Source: Clostridia bacterium
Lineage (GTDB): Bacteria; Bacillota; Clostridia; Oscillospirales; Acutalibacteraceae
Reading direction: 5' to 3'
NCBI GenBank assembly: GCA_017550105.1
Contig: JAFYLQ010000008.1
Span: 1-64,000 of the forward strand
DNA: 64,000 bases
Position 1 is the stretch's first letter. Each line of letters starts with the position of its first letter. Below the pieces are notes generated by a model. The model was not told the DNA's origin. It saw only the letters and a list, made by a program, of their open reading frames with translations, and did no database searches. Positions 1 to 9,001 of the stretch are shown piece after piece. A program made the position numbers and the translations under genes.

Positions 1-34
1 ATTTCATATATATTCAACTCCTAAAAATATATTT

Positions 35-2449
35 TTACCATTTTGCGTATAAAACAAGAGTTTGACCATATGGGACGGTCGGTCCTATTTTTGCAGTGCC
101 GTTATTAAACGTTTTAAGGTACAAGCTGTATCCCGAGGTCTGAGCACCTTTTTTAAACCACTCTAAACCCTGAGTGGCACTGTTATAGTAAAGCCACTTA
201 TCCGCTTCGCGCCAATACAAATTATAGCCATCAAAGCCCGTTGTAACAAATGGTGATATTGAGTTTACGTTACCGCCACCGGTCCAACCTCTTTTTCGTG
301 GTAAAAGCTCATAGGCGGCAGCTGCCTTACCGTTAGGATTATAATAAATAAAAAATTCATCCCATACGGCATACATTATAACCTGATTACCCTTATGTAC
401 TGTTTTTGAAACAGTTTCACCATCACTGTAAACATATTTTTTATATTCCACGGGCTGAGCGCCTTCACGACACCATTTCTTATTGTTGAATGAGTCCACA
501 TAGAGCCATTGCTTTTTTTCAACCCAGTAGGCATTCCAACCTTTGAACGTTCGGTTGGTTTTTGTGAAGGTGTTGTATTTTAGTGAAGTGGTTGTACCAT
601 GAGTAATTGTTTGCTCAGTCATCGTACCCGAACCACTGTTAGGCTTGAAATAAACTGTGAATACATTAGAATCTTCCCATTGGGCACACATATATACGTG
701 TTCACCCGGAAGACCTGTTTGCGAAACCGTCGCCTTATTATCATAGCGGTATTTCGTGTAACCTTCGGGTTGTTCGCCCTCTTTGTACCAACCGGTCGTT
801 TTATCAGCATGTACAGAAAACCATTTATCAATTTCCTTACGATAAGCGTTCCAGCCCTTAAAGACTTTGCCGTTTACAGAAAAAGGATTGGTAAAAAGCT
901 CTGTGCCGAAGCCCCGAAGAACAAATGATGAAGTTAAATCATCATCAGTAATATGTGTAGCAATATTATCATCCGGACAGTAAGTTATGGAAAAACCGTA
1001 TTCGGTTAAATCGTAGTAGCAGAAATCACGAGTTTTTGTACTTTTGGCACAATTAAAACCAATTAATAATCTGCCATCTACAATATTTAAGTTTTCGGCT
1101 TCATATCGTCTGTCCGTTCCTTGGGGAACTTTGAAATATATGGTCTTTTTATATTGACCGGACAAGTCATATATTTCAATCATATTTTCGGTTTCGAGTG
1201 TTGTCACAGGATTTTTAGAATCATATAGGTGAAGTAAATTGTAAATATAATTGTTGTCAACAAATATCGTCTGGCGTTGCCAATGCTCAGAAAGCCCGAT
1301 ATCAACAGTCGTATTACCCATAGTTCCTATTAAATTGAAATCATAGTCAAGCTTTGCAAAACGATGTCTATTATTTTCTGTTATTTTTATTTCACCATTG
1401 ATTTTTGCAACTTTGTTTGTGAGACCTACAATATAAAACCCATCTTTTTCACTAAATGCTATGGAAGTTACGTTGCAGGACACATTATGTTTTACAAACA
1501 CGTTATCAACATCGGACTCCGAAACCTTGCGTGAAGTCACTAAATCTGTGCTGCTTATTGTATATATAGCATCATGATCCGCTTTTGTACACGCTGCAAT
1601 TATAATTTCATTTGTGATGGTGTTATAAGTCATATCGTTAAGGTGATAAAGGTCGACACCTTCAAAATATGTAATTGTGGTTCCGTCACCAAAGAAGTTA
1701 TCCAGATTATTTTCAGGAACCCTGATAATCAGATATCCTTCTTGCGTATATGTATCATTCCCGTAAAGCATACTATCTTTTTCGGCTTGTGTAAGTTTAC
1801 GGTTTACTGTAAATGCAAAAAAATAATATTCATAACCAAAACACGAACCCTGCATTGTGAAAAAATACGGAAACCCCTCTTCATCGGTATGCTTAAACCA
1901 GTTTCGTTTATTGAAAAAATCTTCAAACTGATAATCATCTGCCATCCTTTTGAAATCTTGCCCGTTAATTGTTTTATCAAGAGTTATTTCTATACCATCT
2001 TCCGTAGTACGGGTAGTTGTATTTAATGCAAATGGTAATATGTTGCCCGAAAAATCATAACCCGGTTCATATGAGGGCGTATCAATATTATCATCGAACT
2101 CATCAAACGTATCGAAATCTTCGTACTGTATCGTAACATTGGTATCGCTATACTCATCATCAACATAGTCGCCTATATCCGGCGCCATATCGCTGAAATC
2201 GTAATCCGATTCGTCAAATTCAGTTTCGGTTTCCGTCTCGTCGGGTTCCTGTTGGGACTCGTCCGTTTCTGATTCATTTTCATCACCGGTCAATATTTCA
2301 GATTCAGGTTCAGTAACCGTTCCCCCTTTTTCTTCAACATCAACCGTAAGGCTGTCTGTTTTAATTGCAGCAAGCACGGACATATGCGTAGCGGATAGTA
2401 TGTACAGCAACAGTAACAAAATTGCTGCAAGCTTTTTGAATTTAGTCAT
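35..2449 (-). CDS. Secreted protein with three C-terminal InlB-like (Listeria-Bacteroides) repeats
   Basis: An 804-residue protein starting with a Lys-rich n-region and a hydrophobic stretch (about residues 5-27) typical of a Sec signal peptide. Residues about 40-130 are very acidic and low complexity (Glu/Asp/Thr). Residues about 150-480 form an unrecognised, probably beta-rich domain. The C-terminus has three related units of about 100 residues (roughly 487-596, 597-699 and 700-804). Each has a GWNAYW/GYNLYW-like core, a W(Y/C/F)(K/R)(E/K)G(E/A)Q element and an ending Y-A-x-W, as in InlB B-repeats (Flg_new). No LPxTG motif or C-terminal membrane anchor is visible, so the protein is probably released or held non-covalently. 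Function beyond a surface/extracellular role is unknown. It is monocistronic, with a 239-base upstream gap. Confidence 0.85.
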   Translation of the reverse strand: MTKFKKLAAILLLLLYILSATHMSVLAAIKTDSLTVDVEEKGGTVTEPESEILTGDENESETDESQQEPDETETETEFDESDYDFSDMAPDIGDYVDDEYSDTNVTIQYEDFDTFDEFDDNIDTPSYEPGYDFSGNILPFALNTTTRTTEDGIEITLDKTINGQDFKRMADDYQFEDFFNKRNWFKHTDEEGFPYFFTMQGSCFGYEYYFFAFTVNRKLTQAEKDSMLYGNDTYTQEGYLIIRVPENNLDNFFGDGTTITYFEGVDLYHLNDMTYNTITNEIIIAACTKADHDAIYTISSTDLVTSRKVSESDVDNVFVKHNVSCNVTSIAFSEKDGFYIVGLTNKVAKINGEIKITENNRHRFAKLDYDFNLIGTMGNTTVDIGLSEHWQRQTIFVDNNYIYNLLHLYDSKNPVTTLETENMIEIYDLSGQYKKTIYFKVPQGTDRRYEAENLNIVDGRLLIGFNCAKSTKTRDFCYYDLTEYGFSITYCPDDNIATHITDDDLTSSFVLRGFGTELFTNPFSVNGKVFKGWNAYRKEIDKWFSVHADKTTGWYKEGEQPEGYTKYRYDNKATVSQTGLPGEHVYMCAQWEDSNVFTVYFKPNSGSGTMTEQTITHGTTTSLKYNTFTKTNRTFKGWNAYWVEKKQWLYVDSFNNKKWCREGAQPVEYKKYVYSDGETVSKTVHKGNQVIMYAVWDEFFIYYNPNGKAAAAYELLPRKRGWTGGGNVNSISPFVTTGFDGYNLYWREADKWLYYNSATQGLEWFKKGAQTSGYSLYLKTFNNGTAKIGPTVPYGQTLVLYAKW

Positions 2450-2688
2450 ATAATCACCTTTCTTTGGTATAAAATAAACTCTATAAGCAATGTGTCTAAA
2501 AGAAGGAAAACACTTTGGTTTTCCGTATGTTTTTCTCCTTTCATTATATATATGACACTAAATGCAAAAGACTACAAAAAAAATTCAAAAATTTACAAAA
2601 AAATTCCTTTTAAAAAGCAACACACAAGGATGGTATGTAAGCCAAGGGATTTAAAGCCGTGATATTGAATTCCTATATCTAACTTTTT

Positions 2689-3399
2689 TCAGTTTGAGCG
2701 ACATAACAAATATGCAAATGCTACCGTATTAGTACAATATAAAATGTCATCCCGTCCCCCGAGAAGCTTGCAAACCTCTTCAAAATAATCCCAGCTGTCG
2801 TCAATATCAAGCTCGTAGCTGTGACCCCAGATATAGAAAAGCCAAGGCGTGTCGGGATTACCGTCAATAAACCTATGGCATAATTCAAGCAGTTTATTTT
2901 TATCCTTAGTAAGGCTTACTGTAGGATTAAATAAATACATATTATCAGGTAACGAGAAATCATAAGAATGGACAATTGTACGGGCGAATTTCACACCCGT
3001 ATTATTTTTTATAATTTCCCCCACTACCCTGTTACTGTTAATACCGCCGCAGGGGTATGCAAAGCCGGTTACCTCGTACCCTGCAAGTTCACTGAGCTTA
3101 AGCCTGTCCTTTTCGACCTGTTCGATTATTTCGCAGGGTGAAAGGGTTGTAAGATTTGGGTGGGTAAGCGTATGTGATGCAACCTCGTGACCCTTGTAAA
3201 CTTCACGTACTCTTTCAGGAAGAATTTTTTTATGTGAGATTTTTTTGCCGTTAATTAAAAGATAGCCATCCACACCTAAAAGAGCAGAATTAATGTTGAA
3301 GGTACATTTGATGCCGTACTTATTTAAAATCTCAATAAACCTTTCGTCCTGACTGACACCGTCATCAAAGCTTAAGGTTAATATTTTTTTATACTCCAT
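2689..3399 (-). CDS. Polysaccharide deacetylase family protein (NodB homology)
   Basis: A 236-residue protein with the NodB/CE4 fold. The metal and catalytic Asp pair lies in SFDDG (D12, D13), and the HTLTH element (H76, H80) supplies the two metal-binding histidines. A FAYPCGG segment matches motif 3. Family members remove N- or O-acetyl groups from peptidoglycan or other polysaccharides. There is no signal peptide, which is unusual for a cell-wall deacetylase, so the substrate may be intracellular or the protein may leave by another route. It is preceded by a near-consensus sigma-A promoter and a leader hairpin. The start has a GAGGTG ribosome binding site a few bases upstream. Confidence 0.85.
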   Translation of the reverse strand: MEYKKILTLSFDDGVSQDERFIEILNKYGIKCTFNINSALLGVDGYLLINGKKISHKKILPERVREVYKGHEVASHTLTHPNLTTLSPCEIIEQVEKDRLKLSELAGYEVTGFAYPCGGINSNRVVGEIIKNNTGVKFARTIVHSYDFSLPDNMYLFNPTVSLTKDKNKLLELCHRFIDGNPDTPWLFYIWGHSYELDIDDSWDYFEEVCKLLGGRDDILYCTNTVAFAYLLCRSN

Positions 3400-3441
3400 A
3401 AAAACACCTCGATGCAGAAACCAAATTCTGATTTCTGCATC

Positions 3442-3470
3442 ATTATACTATTTTTTATTTGATTTTTCAA
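3442..3470 (-). promoter_or_regulatory. Sigma-A type promoter for the polysaccharide deacetylase gene
   Basis: Read on the minus strand, TTGAAA (3465-3470) and TATAAT (3442-3447) are separated by exactly 17 bases. The next feature downstream is a 10-bp-stem hairpin (3411-3441) ending directly at the ribosome binding site of the deacetylase gene. Confidence 0.75.
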
Positions 3471-3473
3471 TAC

Positions 3474-5000
3474 TTACATACAGGGAATAAAAATCATCTT
3501 AAGGCTTTCGGTAGTTTCACCCTCAAGATTATTTTCCTCGGCTATGGCTTTGACAGTTGTGTTATAACGCCTTGCAATACCCCACAGGCTCTCGTTAGCT
3601 TCCTCGGGGAAATAAACGGTAATGGCATTAGTATTACGTTTAAGGGGCTTTTCACTTTGAGCAAGGGAAACAACACATTCAACGGTATCATAACTCATAA
3701 CAAAGCCCGAGACGTTTATTTCGGCACGTACAAACAAGGCGTTTTCGCCCTTAATATTACAGTCCGCTGAAACCACGCTTATATGGGGTGTGCAAACAAT
3801 ATTTTTGTTCTTATAATCACCCTTGTGACAGTATTTAAAATCAAAAATCTTGTTTACTGCAGAAAGACTGCCCGTTTTATCCTTAATAATAGCATTAAGA
3901 GATAGACTTCCCGATATAACAAGGTCGTCATTTTCTGCCGAAGTCTTGATATCTGTAAGTTGACCGCAACAATCCACAACGTTTAATACGCCCTCACCCG
4001 AAATCGAAAAATCCCCTTCAAAAACGTAGGTATCGTCAAAATCATCTGCCATATCAAATACCCGGAGAGTGGTTTTACTAACTTCGAGAGCACTGTCAAC
4101 GGAATAGGCATCGGTAATAAACTGTAGCTCTCTTTCCTCATACATTGTAGAGGTAGCACTTATGCCCAAGGAAATATCAAAGGCGGTGAACATCCCCTGA
4201 GTGTCACCCTTGGGTATGACGTCAACCGCCGCCACCTTAAGGCGTACCTTACCTATATAACTTTCATTCATACCGTCGTATTCAATTATCTGATTAATTG
4301 GCATTGTGTGTTTTACACGTTCTGTGCAGGTTTTCTCGTTGGCATTAACGTAGCAGATTTCAACTACTGCCTCGCCCTTAATCATAATTTTATTACTGAT
4401 TTTACGAATCTCGCTACAGACCGCCACGGCACGTGCACTTAACAAAAATGATGCAGGTGTATTAAGACTAATGGTATCGCTCATTGAAAAATGCTTTGTG
4501 CTGCAGCACCCTAAGGATATTGCCTTGGCAGAGTGGATTTTTTGCTCAATCCCCTTAGTTTCCGAACGGGAAACAAGTCTGGTGCTTTCCTCACCCGAAA
4601 CGGTGAATTTTATAGTGATGCCCGCCTTAATCTCGGCTCTTTTTGTACCTGTAGCACGGCAATTAACGTAAGAAACCCTTGTCTCGGCTAAAGCATCGGT
4701 GCAATCGTTAAATAACGGGTTTTCGCAATGGCGTGTAAAGGGTCGCGACTGAGAAAAAGTATAAATACCACCATCCTCTGCGGTGTAAATCATACGCAAA
4801 TCGCACACGCCGTCAACGGTTACCCTTTCACCCACAAGACGGCAGGAATTAATTTTGGTTTCTGCCGTTGACTTTATAATACGTAATATTTCCGGCATAT
4901 ACTCAGGGAGTGACAGCTCCGCCTCAAGGCTTTCCTCCACAGTATTATCTGACTTTTCTTTGAGGAATTTATAATCCTCGTATTTTAATGAAATATCCAT
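3474..5000 (-). CDS. SPOCS (DUF3794) domain protein with C-terminal LysM domain
   Basis: A 508-residue protein. The N-terminal and central parts carry SPOCS/DUF3794-type repeats (SLPEYMPEILRII near the start; repeated V.G.....I.Y strands), a domain found in Clostridia and linked to the spore cortex/coat. Residues about 455-508 form a LysM module (ESLWGIARRYNTT...IAEENNL), which binds peptidoglycan-like glycans. No signal peptide is present, consistent with assembly in the mother cell. The start at 5000 has the ribosome binding site AAGGGAG, which lies inside the 3' arm of a strong hairpin. It follows the LCP gene on the same strand with 64 bases between them. Confidence 0.85.
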   Translation of the reverse strand: MDISLKYEDYKFLKEKSDNTVEESLEAELSLPEYMPEILRIIKSTAETKINSCRLVGERVTVDGVCDLRMIYTAEDGGIYTFSQSRPFTRHCENPLFNDCTDALAETRVSYVNCRATGTKRAEIKAGITIKFTVSGEESTRLVSRSETKGIEQKIHSAKAISLGCCSTKHFSMSDTISLNTPASFLLSARAVAVCSEIRKISNKIMIKGEAVVEICYVNANEKTCTERVKHTMPINQIIEYDGMNESYIGKVRLKVAAVDVIPKGDTQGMFTAFDISLGISATSTMYEERELQFITDAYSVDSALEVSKTTLRVFDMADDFDDTYVFEGDFSISGEGVLNVVDCCGQLTDIKTSAENDDLVISGSLSLNAIIKDKTGSLSAVNKIFDFKYCHKGDYKNKNIVCTPHISVVSADCNIKGENALFVRAEINVSGFVMSYDTVECVVSLAQSEKPLKRNTNAITVYFPEEANESLWGIARRYNTTVKAIAEENNLEGETTESLKMIFIPCM

Positions 5001-5048
5001 AAAAATAAACTCCCTTCATATATTCTCAATGAAATATATGAGGGAGTT
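5001..5048 (-). terminator. Hairpin plus T-run after the LCP gene, overlapping the next gene's RBS
   Basis: Minus strand: the AACTCCCTCATATAT arm pairs with ATATATGAAGGGAGTT, followed by TATTTTT. It looks like an intrinsic terminator for the upstream LCP gene. The 3' arm also contains the AAGGGAG ribosome binding site of the SPOCS-LysM gene, so the structure could block translation of read-through RNA. Confidence 0.65.
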
Positions 5049-5064
5049 AATTTAAATATTACGT

Positions 5065-6519
5065 TTATTCTTCTGCTTGTGTTGTGTCTTCAACTGTTTC
5101 TTCATAAAGAAGTGTGTAAAGAAGTGTTCTATTTTCCTCAAGGTCAAGGGAGATGCTTGAGCCGTCCCATTCTGAGGAATACCACCACGTATCCTCAAAG
5201 GGCAACTGGGCAGATACCATAAGCTTGTCCATATCCGCACCCGATTTAGTGAAGCAGGACATAAGTTTAAATGCAAGTGACCAGAAATCCGCCGAGGAAA
5301 GGGTTGTTTCGATATATGGTGCCACGTCCTTAGCCGCAGAAACCAAGCCCACGGGCCCCATATCCTTAGCCTTTTCCATAATTGCGGCTATAACCTTACG
5401 TTGACGCTCGGTTCTGTTAAAGTCGGAGTCAAGCTTTCTGATACGGGCATACCAGAGTGCCTGATAGCCTGTAAGATGAACACTTTCGCCACTTGGTACG
5501 TATTCGGGCTTTTCCTCTTTACCGTATTTGTGGCGGTTATTTATGTAATCCGCCTCGTTCTCGGTAACCTCAACGTCAATACCACCGAGAGCATCAATAA
5601 GAGCGGTGAACATTTCAAAGTCAACGGTGGCGTAATCATCAATTTTTATGCCGAAATTCTGCTCAATGGTCTGAATAAGCAGATTGGCTCCACCCCATGA
5701 ATAGGCGGCGTTGATTTTTGATTCTCTTTCACCGGGAATATCCACGTGGGTATCACGAAGAATGGAAACAACGGTAATTTTGCCCGTTTTACTGTTCACA
5801 GAGGCAATCATAATACTGTCGCTTCGTGAGGTACCGCCCTTTGCATTATCGGCACCTATAAGAAGTATATTTCTGACGTGGCTTTCACTTGCAAGTGATG
5901 AAACGTCATCAATATGAACTATGGGCTCCGCCTCTTTAAACTCGCCAACGATACTGTTCGCAGTAACGAAAAGCATACCGCCAAGACCGATAACCACCGC
6001 AAGTACAACCGCTATAAAACCAACAAGAACCTTGGGGAATACTGACTTTTTCTTAGGTGATGGGGCACTTTTTTTGCCGAAGCGTGCTTCATAATCGGAT
6101 ATTTCGTCATCGGAAGCTACCCTTTTAACCTCCTGAGTGTTGGATTTATAATCCGCTTTAGCAGGAGGAACACGTGTAGGTGCAGGCTTTACGGGTCGCT
6201 GGTTGTAATAACTGCTTTGCTCTCTTTTCCGAGGCGGGTTAATGTCATTATTTGAATAAACGTCCGTATAAATATCCCTACGGGGTCTTTTGCTAATATA
6301 AATACCGTCGTCATCGGGATCTTCTTTTTTAGAACGGCTTATATAAATATCCTGTGAATTACTGAAAATATCCTCAAAATCGTCATTTCTGCCACTTGAA
6401 AGCTCGATATAATCGTCCTCGATTTCAAGGTATGAATCAACAGTTTTTAAAAGCTCGTCGTAATCATCATTTATGGAAAATGAATTATCGGTATCTCTGT
6501 TATATCTTTTATCGTCCAC
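5065..6519 (-). CDS. LytR-CpsA-Psr (LCP) family cell-wall glycopolymer ligase
   Basis: A 484-residue membrane protein. Residues 1-155 are a long, charged, low-complexity cytoplasmic region rich in Asp, Arg and Ser. One transmembrane helix follows at about 160-190, then an extracellular LCP domain (about 215-400) with ILLIGAD, SDSIMIAS, ILRDTHVDIPG and an R-x-R-x-L-D-x-D-x-x-R-x-x-R-Q element that binds the polyprenyl-pyrophosphate substrate. LCP enzymes transfer teichoic-acid-like or capsular polymers from lipid carriers to peptidoglycan. The start is GTG with a GAGGTTC ribosome binding site. The extended N-terminal tail is longer than usual for the family. Confidence 0.92.
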   Translation of the reverse strand: MDDKRYNRDTDNSFSINDDYDELLKTVDSYLEIEDDYIELSSGRNDDFEDIFSNSQDIYISRSKKEDPDDDGIYISKRPRRDIYTDVYSNNDINPPRKREQSSYYNQRPVKPAPTRVPPAKADYKSNTQEVKRVASDDEISDYEARFGKKSAPSPKKKSVFPKVLVGFIAVVLAVVIGLGGMLFVTANSIVGEFKEAEPIVHIDDVSSLASESHVRNILLIGADNAKGGTSRSDSIMIASVNSKTGKITVVSILRDTHVDIPGERESKINAAYSWGGANLLIQTIEQNFGIKIDDYATVDFEMFTALIDALGGIDVEVTENEADYINNRHKYGKEEKPEYVPSGESVHLTGYQALWYARIRKLDSDFNRTERQRKVIAAIMEKAKDMGPVGLVSAAKDVAPYIETTLSSADFWSLAFKLMSCFTKSGADMDKLMVSAQLPFEDTWWYSSEWDGSSISLDLEENRTLLYTLLYEETVEDTTQAEE

Positions 6520-6567
6520 AAATGAACCTCTTTTCCTATGATTTTATTGGAATTTTAACATAATAAC

Positions 6568-6600
6568 AAAAAAATTGCAACTCTCGTAAAAGAGTTGCAA
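6568..6600 (-). terminator. Intrinsic terminator after the Vor-aminotransferase operon
   Basis: Minus strand: perfect 10-bp stem TTGCAACTCT/AGAGTTGCAA with a 6-base loop, followed by seven T. It lies just after the stop of the branched-chain aminotransferase and marks the 3' end of that operon. Confidence 0.9.
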
Positions 6601-6608
6601 TTAATTGA

Positions 6609-7685
6609 TTATTTAACCTTAACAATCCAGCCGTTCTTGTCTTCGATTTTACCCCACTGAATACCTGTGAGTTCATCGTAAAGGAACTGAGCAACTGCAC
6701 CGATTTCGTTATTGTTGATAACGATGTGCTCGTCGCCGTCAATGTACTCGCCAACGGGTGAAATAACAGCCGCTGTACCTGTACCGAAGGATTCGTTAAG
6801 AGTGCCGTTTTTGTGAGCCTCTTTAACCTCGTCAATAGAAATCTTACGCTCTTCAACCTTGTAACCGTGTGCCTTAAGAACCTCAATACAGCTTGCTCTT
6901 GTAACACCGGGAAGAATGTTGCCGTCTGTAAGCTCGGGAGTGATAACAACACCGTCAATAACGAAGAAAACGTTCATAGCGCCAACTTCGTCGATATACT
7001 TTCTCTCAACACCATCAAGCCATAGAACCTGAGCATAGCCCATTTTATCTGCCTTTTCCTGACCGATAAGGGAAGCGGCGTAGTTACCACCTGCCTTTGC
7101 CATACCTGTACCACCCTTAACGCAACGAACGTACTCACGCTCAATAGCGATTTTAACAGGGTCCATACCATTGGGATAGTATGAGCCAACGGGTGAAAGA
7201 ATAATAGCAAAAAGATAGCTGTGTGAGGGATGAACACCGAGGAATTCATCAGTAGCAATAATGAAGGGACGGATGTAAAGTGAAGTACCCTCGTTATGGG
7301 GAACCCAATCACTATCAACGTCAACAACAGTCTTAATTGCCTCAAGAACCATATCGGGGTCAAGACGGGGAACACAAAGACGGTCGCAGGTGTTGTTCAT
7401 TCTTTCAATATTTTTCTGAGGACGGAAAAGCTGAATGCTGCCGTCTGCAGTTCTGTAAGCCTTAAGACCCTCAAAAAGCTCCTGAGCGTAATGGAAAACC
7501 ATTGCAGAGGGGTCAAGGGCAATGGGGCCGTAGGGAACAACTCTGCCGTCGTGCCAACCGTTAGCCTCGTCATAATTCATAATAAACATATGGTCGGTAA
7601 AGATTTTACCGAAGCCAAGCTTACTTTCGTCAGCGGGCTTTGCCTTGGGAGCAGTAGTTCTTTCAATTCTGAAATCGTAACCCAT
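6609..7685 (-). CDS. ilvE: Branched-chain amino acid aminotransferase
   Basis: A 358-residue fold-type IV PLP enzyme of the long (BCAT/eukaryote-like) subgroup. It interconverts Val, Ile and Leu with their 2-oxoacids, using glutamate/2-oxoglutarate. The PLP-binding lysine is K197 in AKAGGNYAASL, and the ELFEGLKAYR segment (about 69-78) and GTGTAAVISP loop match the family. It is the last gene of a minus-strand operon, 24 bases after the Vor gamma subunit and followed by a strong terminator. Co-transcription with a 2-oxoacid:ferredoxin oxidoreductase strongly suggests that it works on the product (biosynthesis) or substrate (degradation) of that enzyme. The T-box context upstream favours biosynthesis. 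Confidence 0.93.
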   Translation of the reverse strand: MGYDFRIERTTAPKAKPADESKLGFGKIFTDHMFIMNYDEANGWHDGRVVPYGPIALDPSAMVFHYAQELFEGLKAYRTADGSIQLFRPQKNIERMNNTCDRLCVPRLDPDMVLEAIKTVVDVDSDWVPHNEGTSLYIRPFIIATDEFLGVHPSHSYLFAIILSPVGSYYPNGMDPVKIAIEREYVRCVKGGTGMAKAGGNYAASLIGQEKADKMGYAQVLWLDGVERKYIDEVGAMNVFFVIDGVVITPELTDGNILPGVTRASCIEVLKAHGYKVEERKISIDEVKEAHKNGTLNESFGTGTAAVISPVGEYIDGDEHIVINNNEIGAVAQFLYDELTGIQWGKIEDKNGWIVKVK

Positions 7686-7709
7686 TGAAATAACCTCTTT
7701 TCAAATCAA

Positions 7710-8246
7710 TTAATAGTCGTAACCAAGTTTAAGTGCGGTTTTGTTAACCTCAAGAAGGTGTGCCTTACGTGCAGAAACAACCTTTGAGAGAGGTGCATCA
7801 ATACCATCAAAACCAAGTGCAGGTACTTCCTTAAGAAGCTTACCTGTGATAATCATATTAGCAAGTGTGCTGATACCCTGCTCATTAGCGATAGATGTTG
7901 CAGGAATGTAGTAAACATCAACGTCAGTTCTTTCAACCTTACGAGTAATAAGTGTTGAATCAACAAAGATTTTACCGCCTGAAACAACCTCATTCTCATA
8001 CTTATCAAGAGAAGGAAGGTTCATTGCAACAAGCACGTCGGGCTTGCCAACGATGGGTGAACCGATGGGCTCGTCGCTTACGATAACGCTACAGTTAGCT
8101 GTACCGCCACGCATTTCAGGACCGTAAGAAGGAAGCCATGAAACCTGCTTGTTTTCAAGAAGGCCCTTGTATGCAACAAACTTACCTGCGAAAAGGATAC
8201 CCTGACCGCCGAAGCCTGCAAAAAGAATATTACATGTGTTGCTCAT
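7710..8246 (-). CDS. 2-oxoacid:ferredoxin oxidoreductase, gamma subunit (VorC/KorC-like)
   Basis: A 178-residue protein of the pyruvate/ketoisovalerate oxidoreductase catalytic-domain (gamma) family. It shows the N-terminal [14 protein letters not shown] glycine-rich motif and the [11 protein letters not shown] segment that help bind CoA and TPP-bound intermediates. Its start lies 2 bases after the beta subunit stop. With the alpha, beta and ferredoxin subunits it forms a four-gene enzyme that reversibly links a 2-oxoacid plus CoA to acyl-CoA plus CO2 and reduced ferredoxin. Confidence 0.9.
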   Translation of the reverse strand: MSNTCNILFAGFGGQGILFAGKFVAYKGLLENKQVSWLPSYGPEMRGGTANCSVIVSDEPIGSPIVGKPDVLVAMNLPSLDKYENEVVSGGKIFVDSTLITRKVERTDVDVYYIPATSIANEQGISTLANMIITGKLLKEVPALGFDGIDAPLSKVVSARKAHLLEVNKTALKLGYDY

Positions 8247-8248
8247 AA

Positions 8249-9001
8249 TTATTTAGCCTCCTCTGCATAGATATCTTTATAAACACCGAGAGGATAATAA
8301 GGAAGCATATTTTCCTCAAGCCATTCAAGTGCCTTCTGAGGTGTAAGACCCCAGTTTGTGGGACAGGTTGAAACAACCTCAACAAGTGAAAAGCCCTTGC
8401 CCTCAAGCTGAGTCTGGAAAGCCTTTTTAATTGCGGCTTTTGCTTTTCTTACGTTTGCAGGGTTATTAACTGCAACTCTTTCAAGGTATGCGGCACCGTC
8501 AACATTCTGAAGAAGCTCACAAACCTTAACGGGGTAACCAACAGTTTCAACGTCTCTGCCGTAGGGTGAGGTCTGAGTAACCTGACCGGGAAGAGTTGTA
8601 GGAGCCATCTGACCACCTGTCATACCGTAAATAGCGTTGTTTACGAAAATAACAGTGATGTTTTCACGTCTTGCGGCAGCGTGAACTGTTTCTGCAGTAC
8701 CGATAGCGGCAAGGTCACCGTCACCCTGATATGTGAAAACAACGTTGTTTTCGGGGTCTGCACGCTTAACACCTGTTGCAACTGCCGGTGCTCTGCCGTG
8801 GGGTGCCTGAATAAAATCGCAAGTAAAGTAATCGTAAGCCATAACGGAGCAACCAACGGGTGCAACACCGATTGTTCTGCCGTCAATACCAAGCTCATCA
8901 ATAACCTCGGCAACAAGTCTGTGGATAATACCGTGTGTGCAACCGGGACAATAGTGAAGCGGTGCATCAGTAAGTGTCTTGGGTTTTTCGAATACTACCA
9001 T
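8249..9001 (-). CDS. 2-oxoacid:ferredoxin oxidoreductase, beta (TPP-binding) subunit
   Basis: A 250-residue TPP-binding subunit. The CPGCTHG segment (18-24) is typical of Kor/Vor beta subunits. GDGD (93-96) and [15 protein letters not shown] (121-137) form the Mg-TPP site. Its start codon overlaps the alpha-subunit stop by one base (TAATG), so translation is probably coupled. Motifs place it in the 2-oxoglutarate/2-oxoisovalerate group rather than in pyruvate:ferredoxin oxidoreductase. Branched-chain specificity is inferred from the adjacent ilvE and the T-box genes. Confidence 0.92.
   Translation of the reverse strand: MVVFEKPKTLTDAPLHYCPGCTHGIIHRLVAEVIDELGIDGRTIGVAPVGCSVMAYDYFTCDFIQAPHGRAPAVATGVKRADPENNVVFTYQGDGDLAAIGTAETVHAAARRENITVIFVNNAIYGMTGGQMAPTTLPGQVTQTSPYGRDVETVGYPVKVCELLQNVDGAAYLERVAVNNPANVRKAKAAIKKAFQTQLEGKGFSLVEVVSTCPTNWGLTPQKALEWLEENMLPYYPLGVYKDIYAEEAK

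Noticed and set aside
2510..2540. Terminator in the leader of the InlB-repeat gene
   Set aside because: The GGAAAAC/GTTTTCC hairpin has a T-run only on the plus strand, where no gene precedes it; its role cannot be supported.
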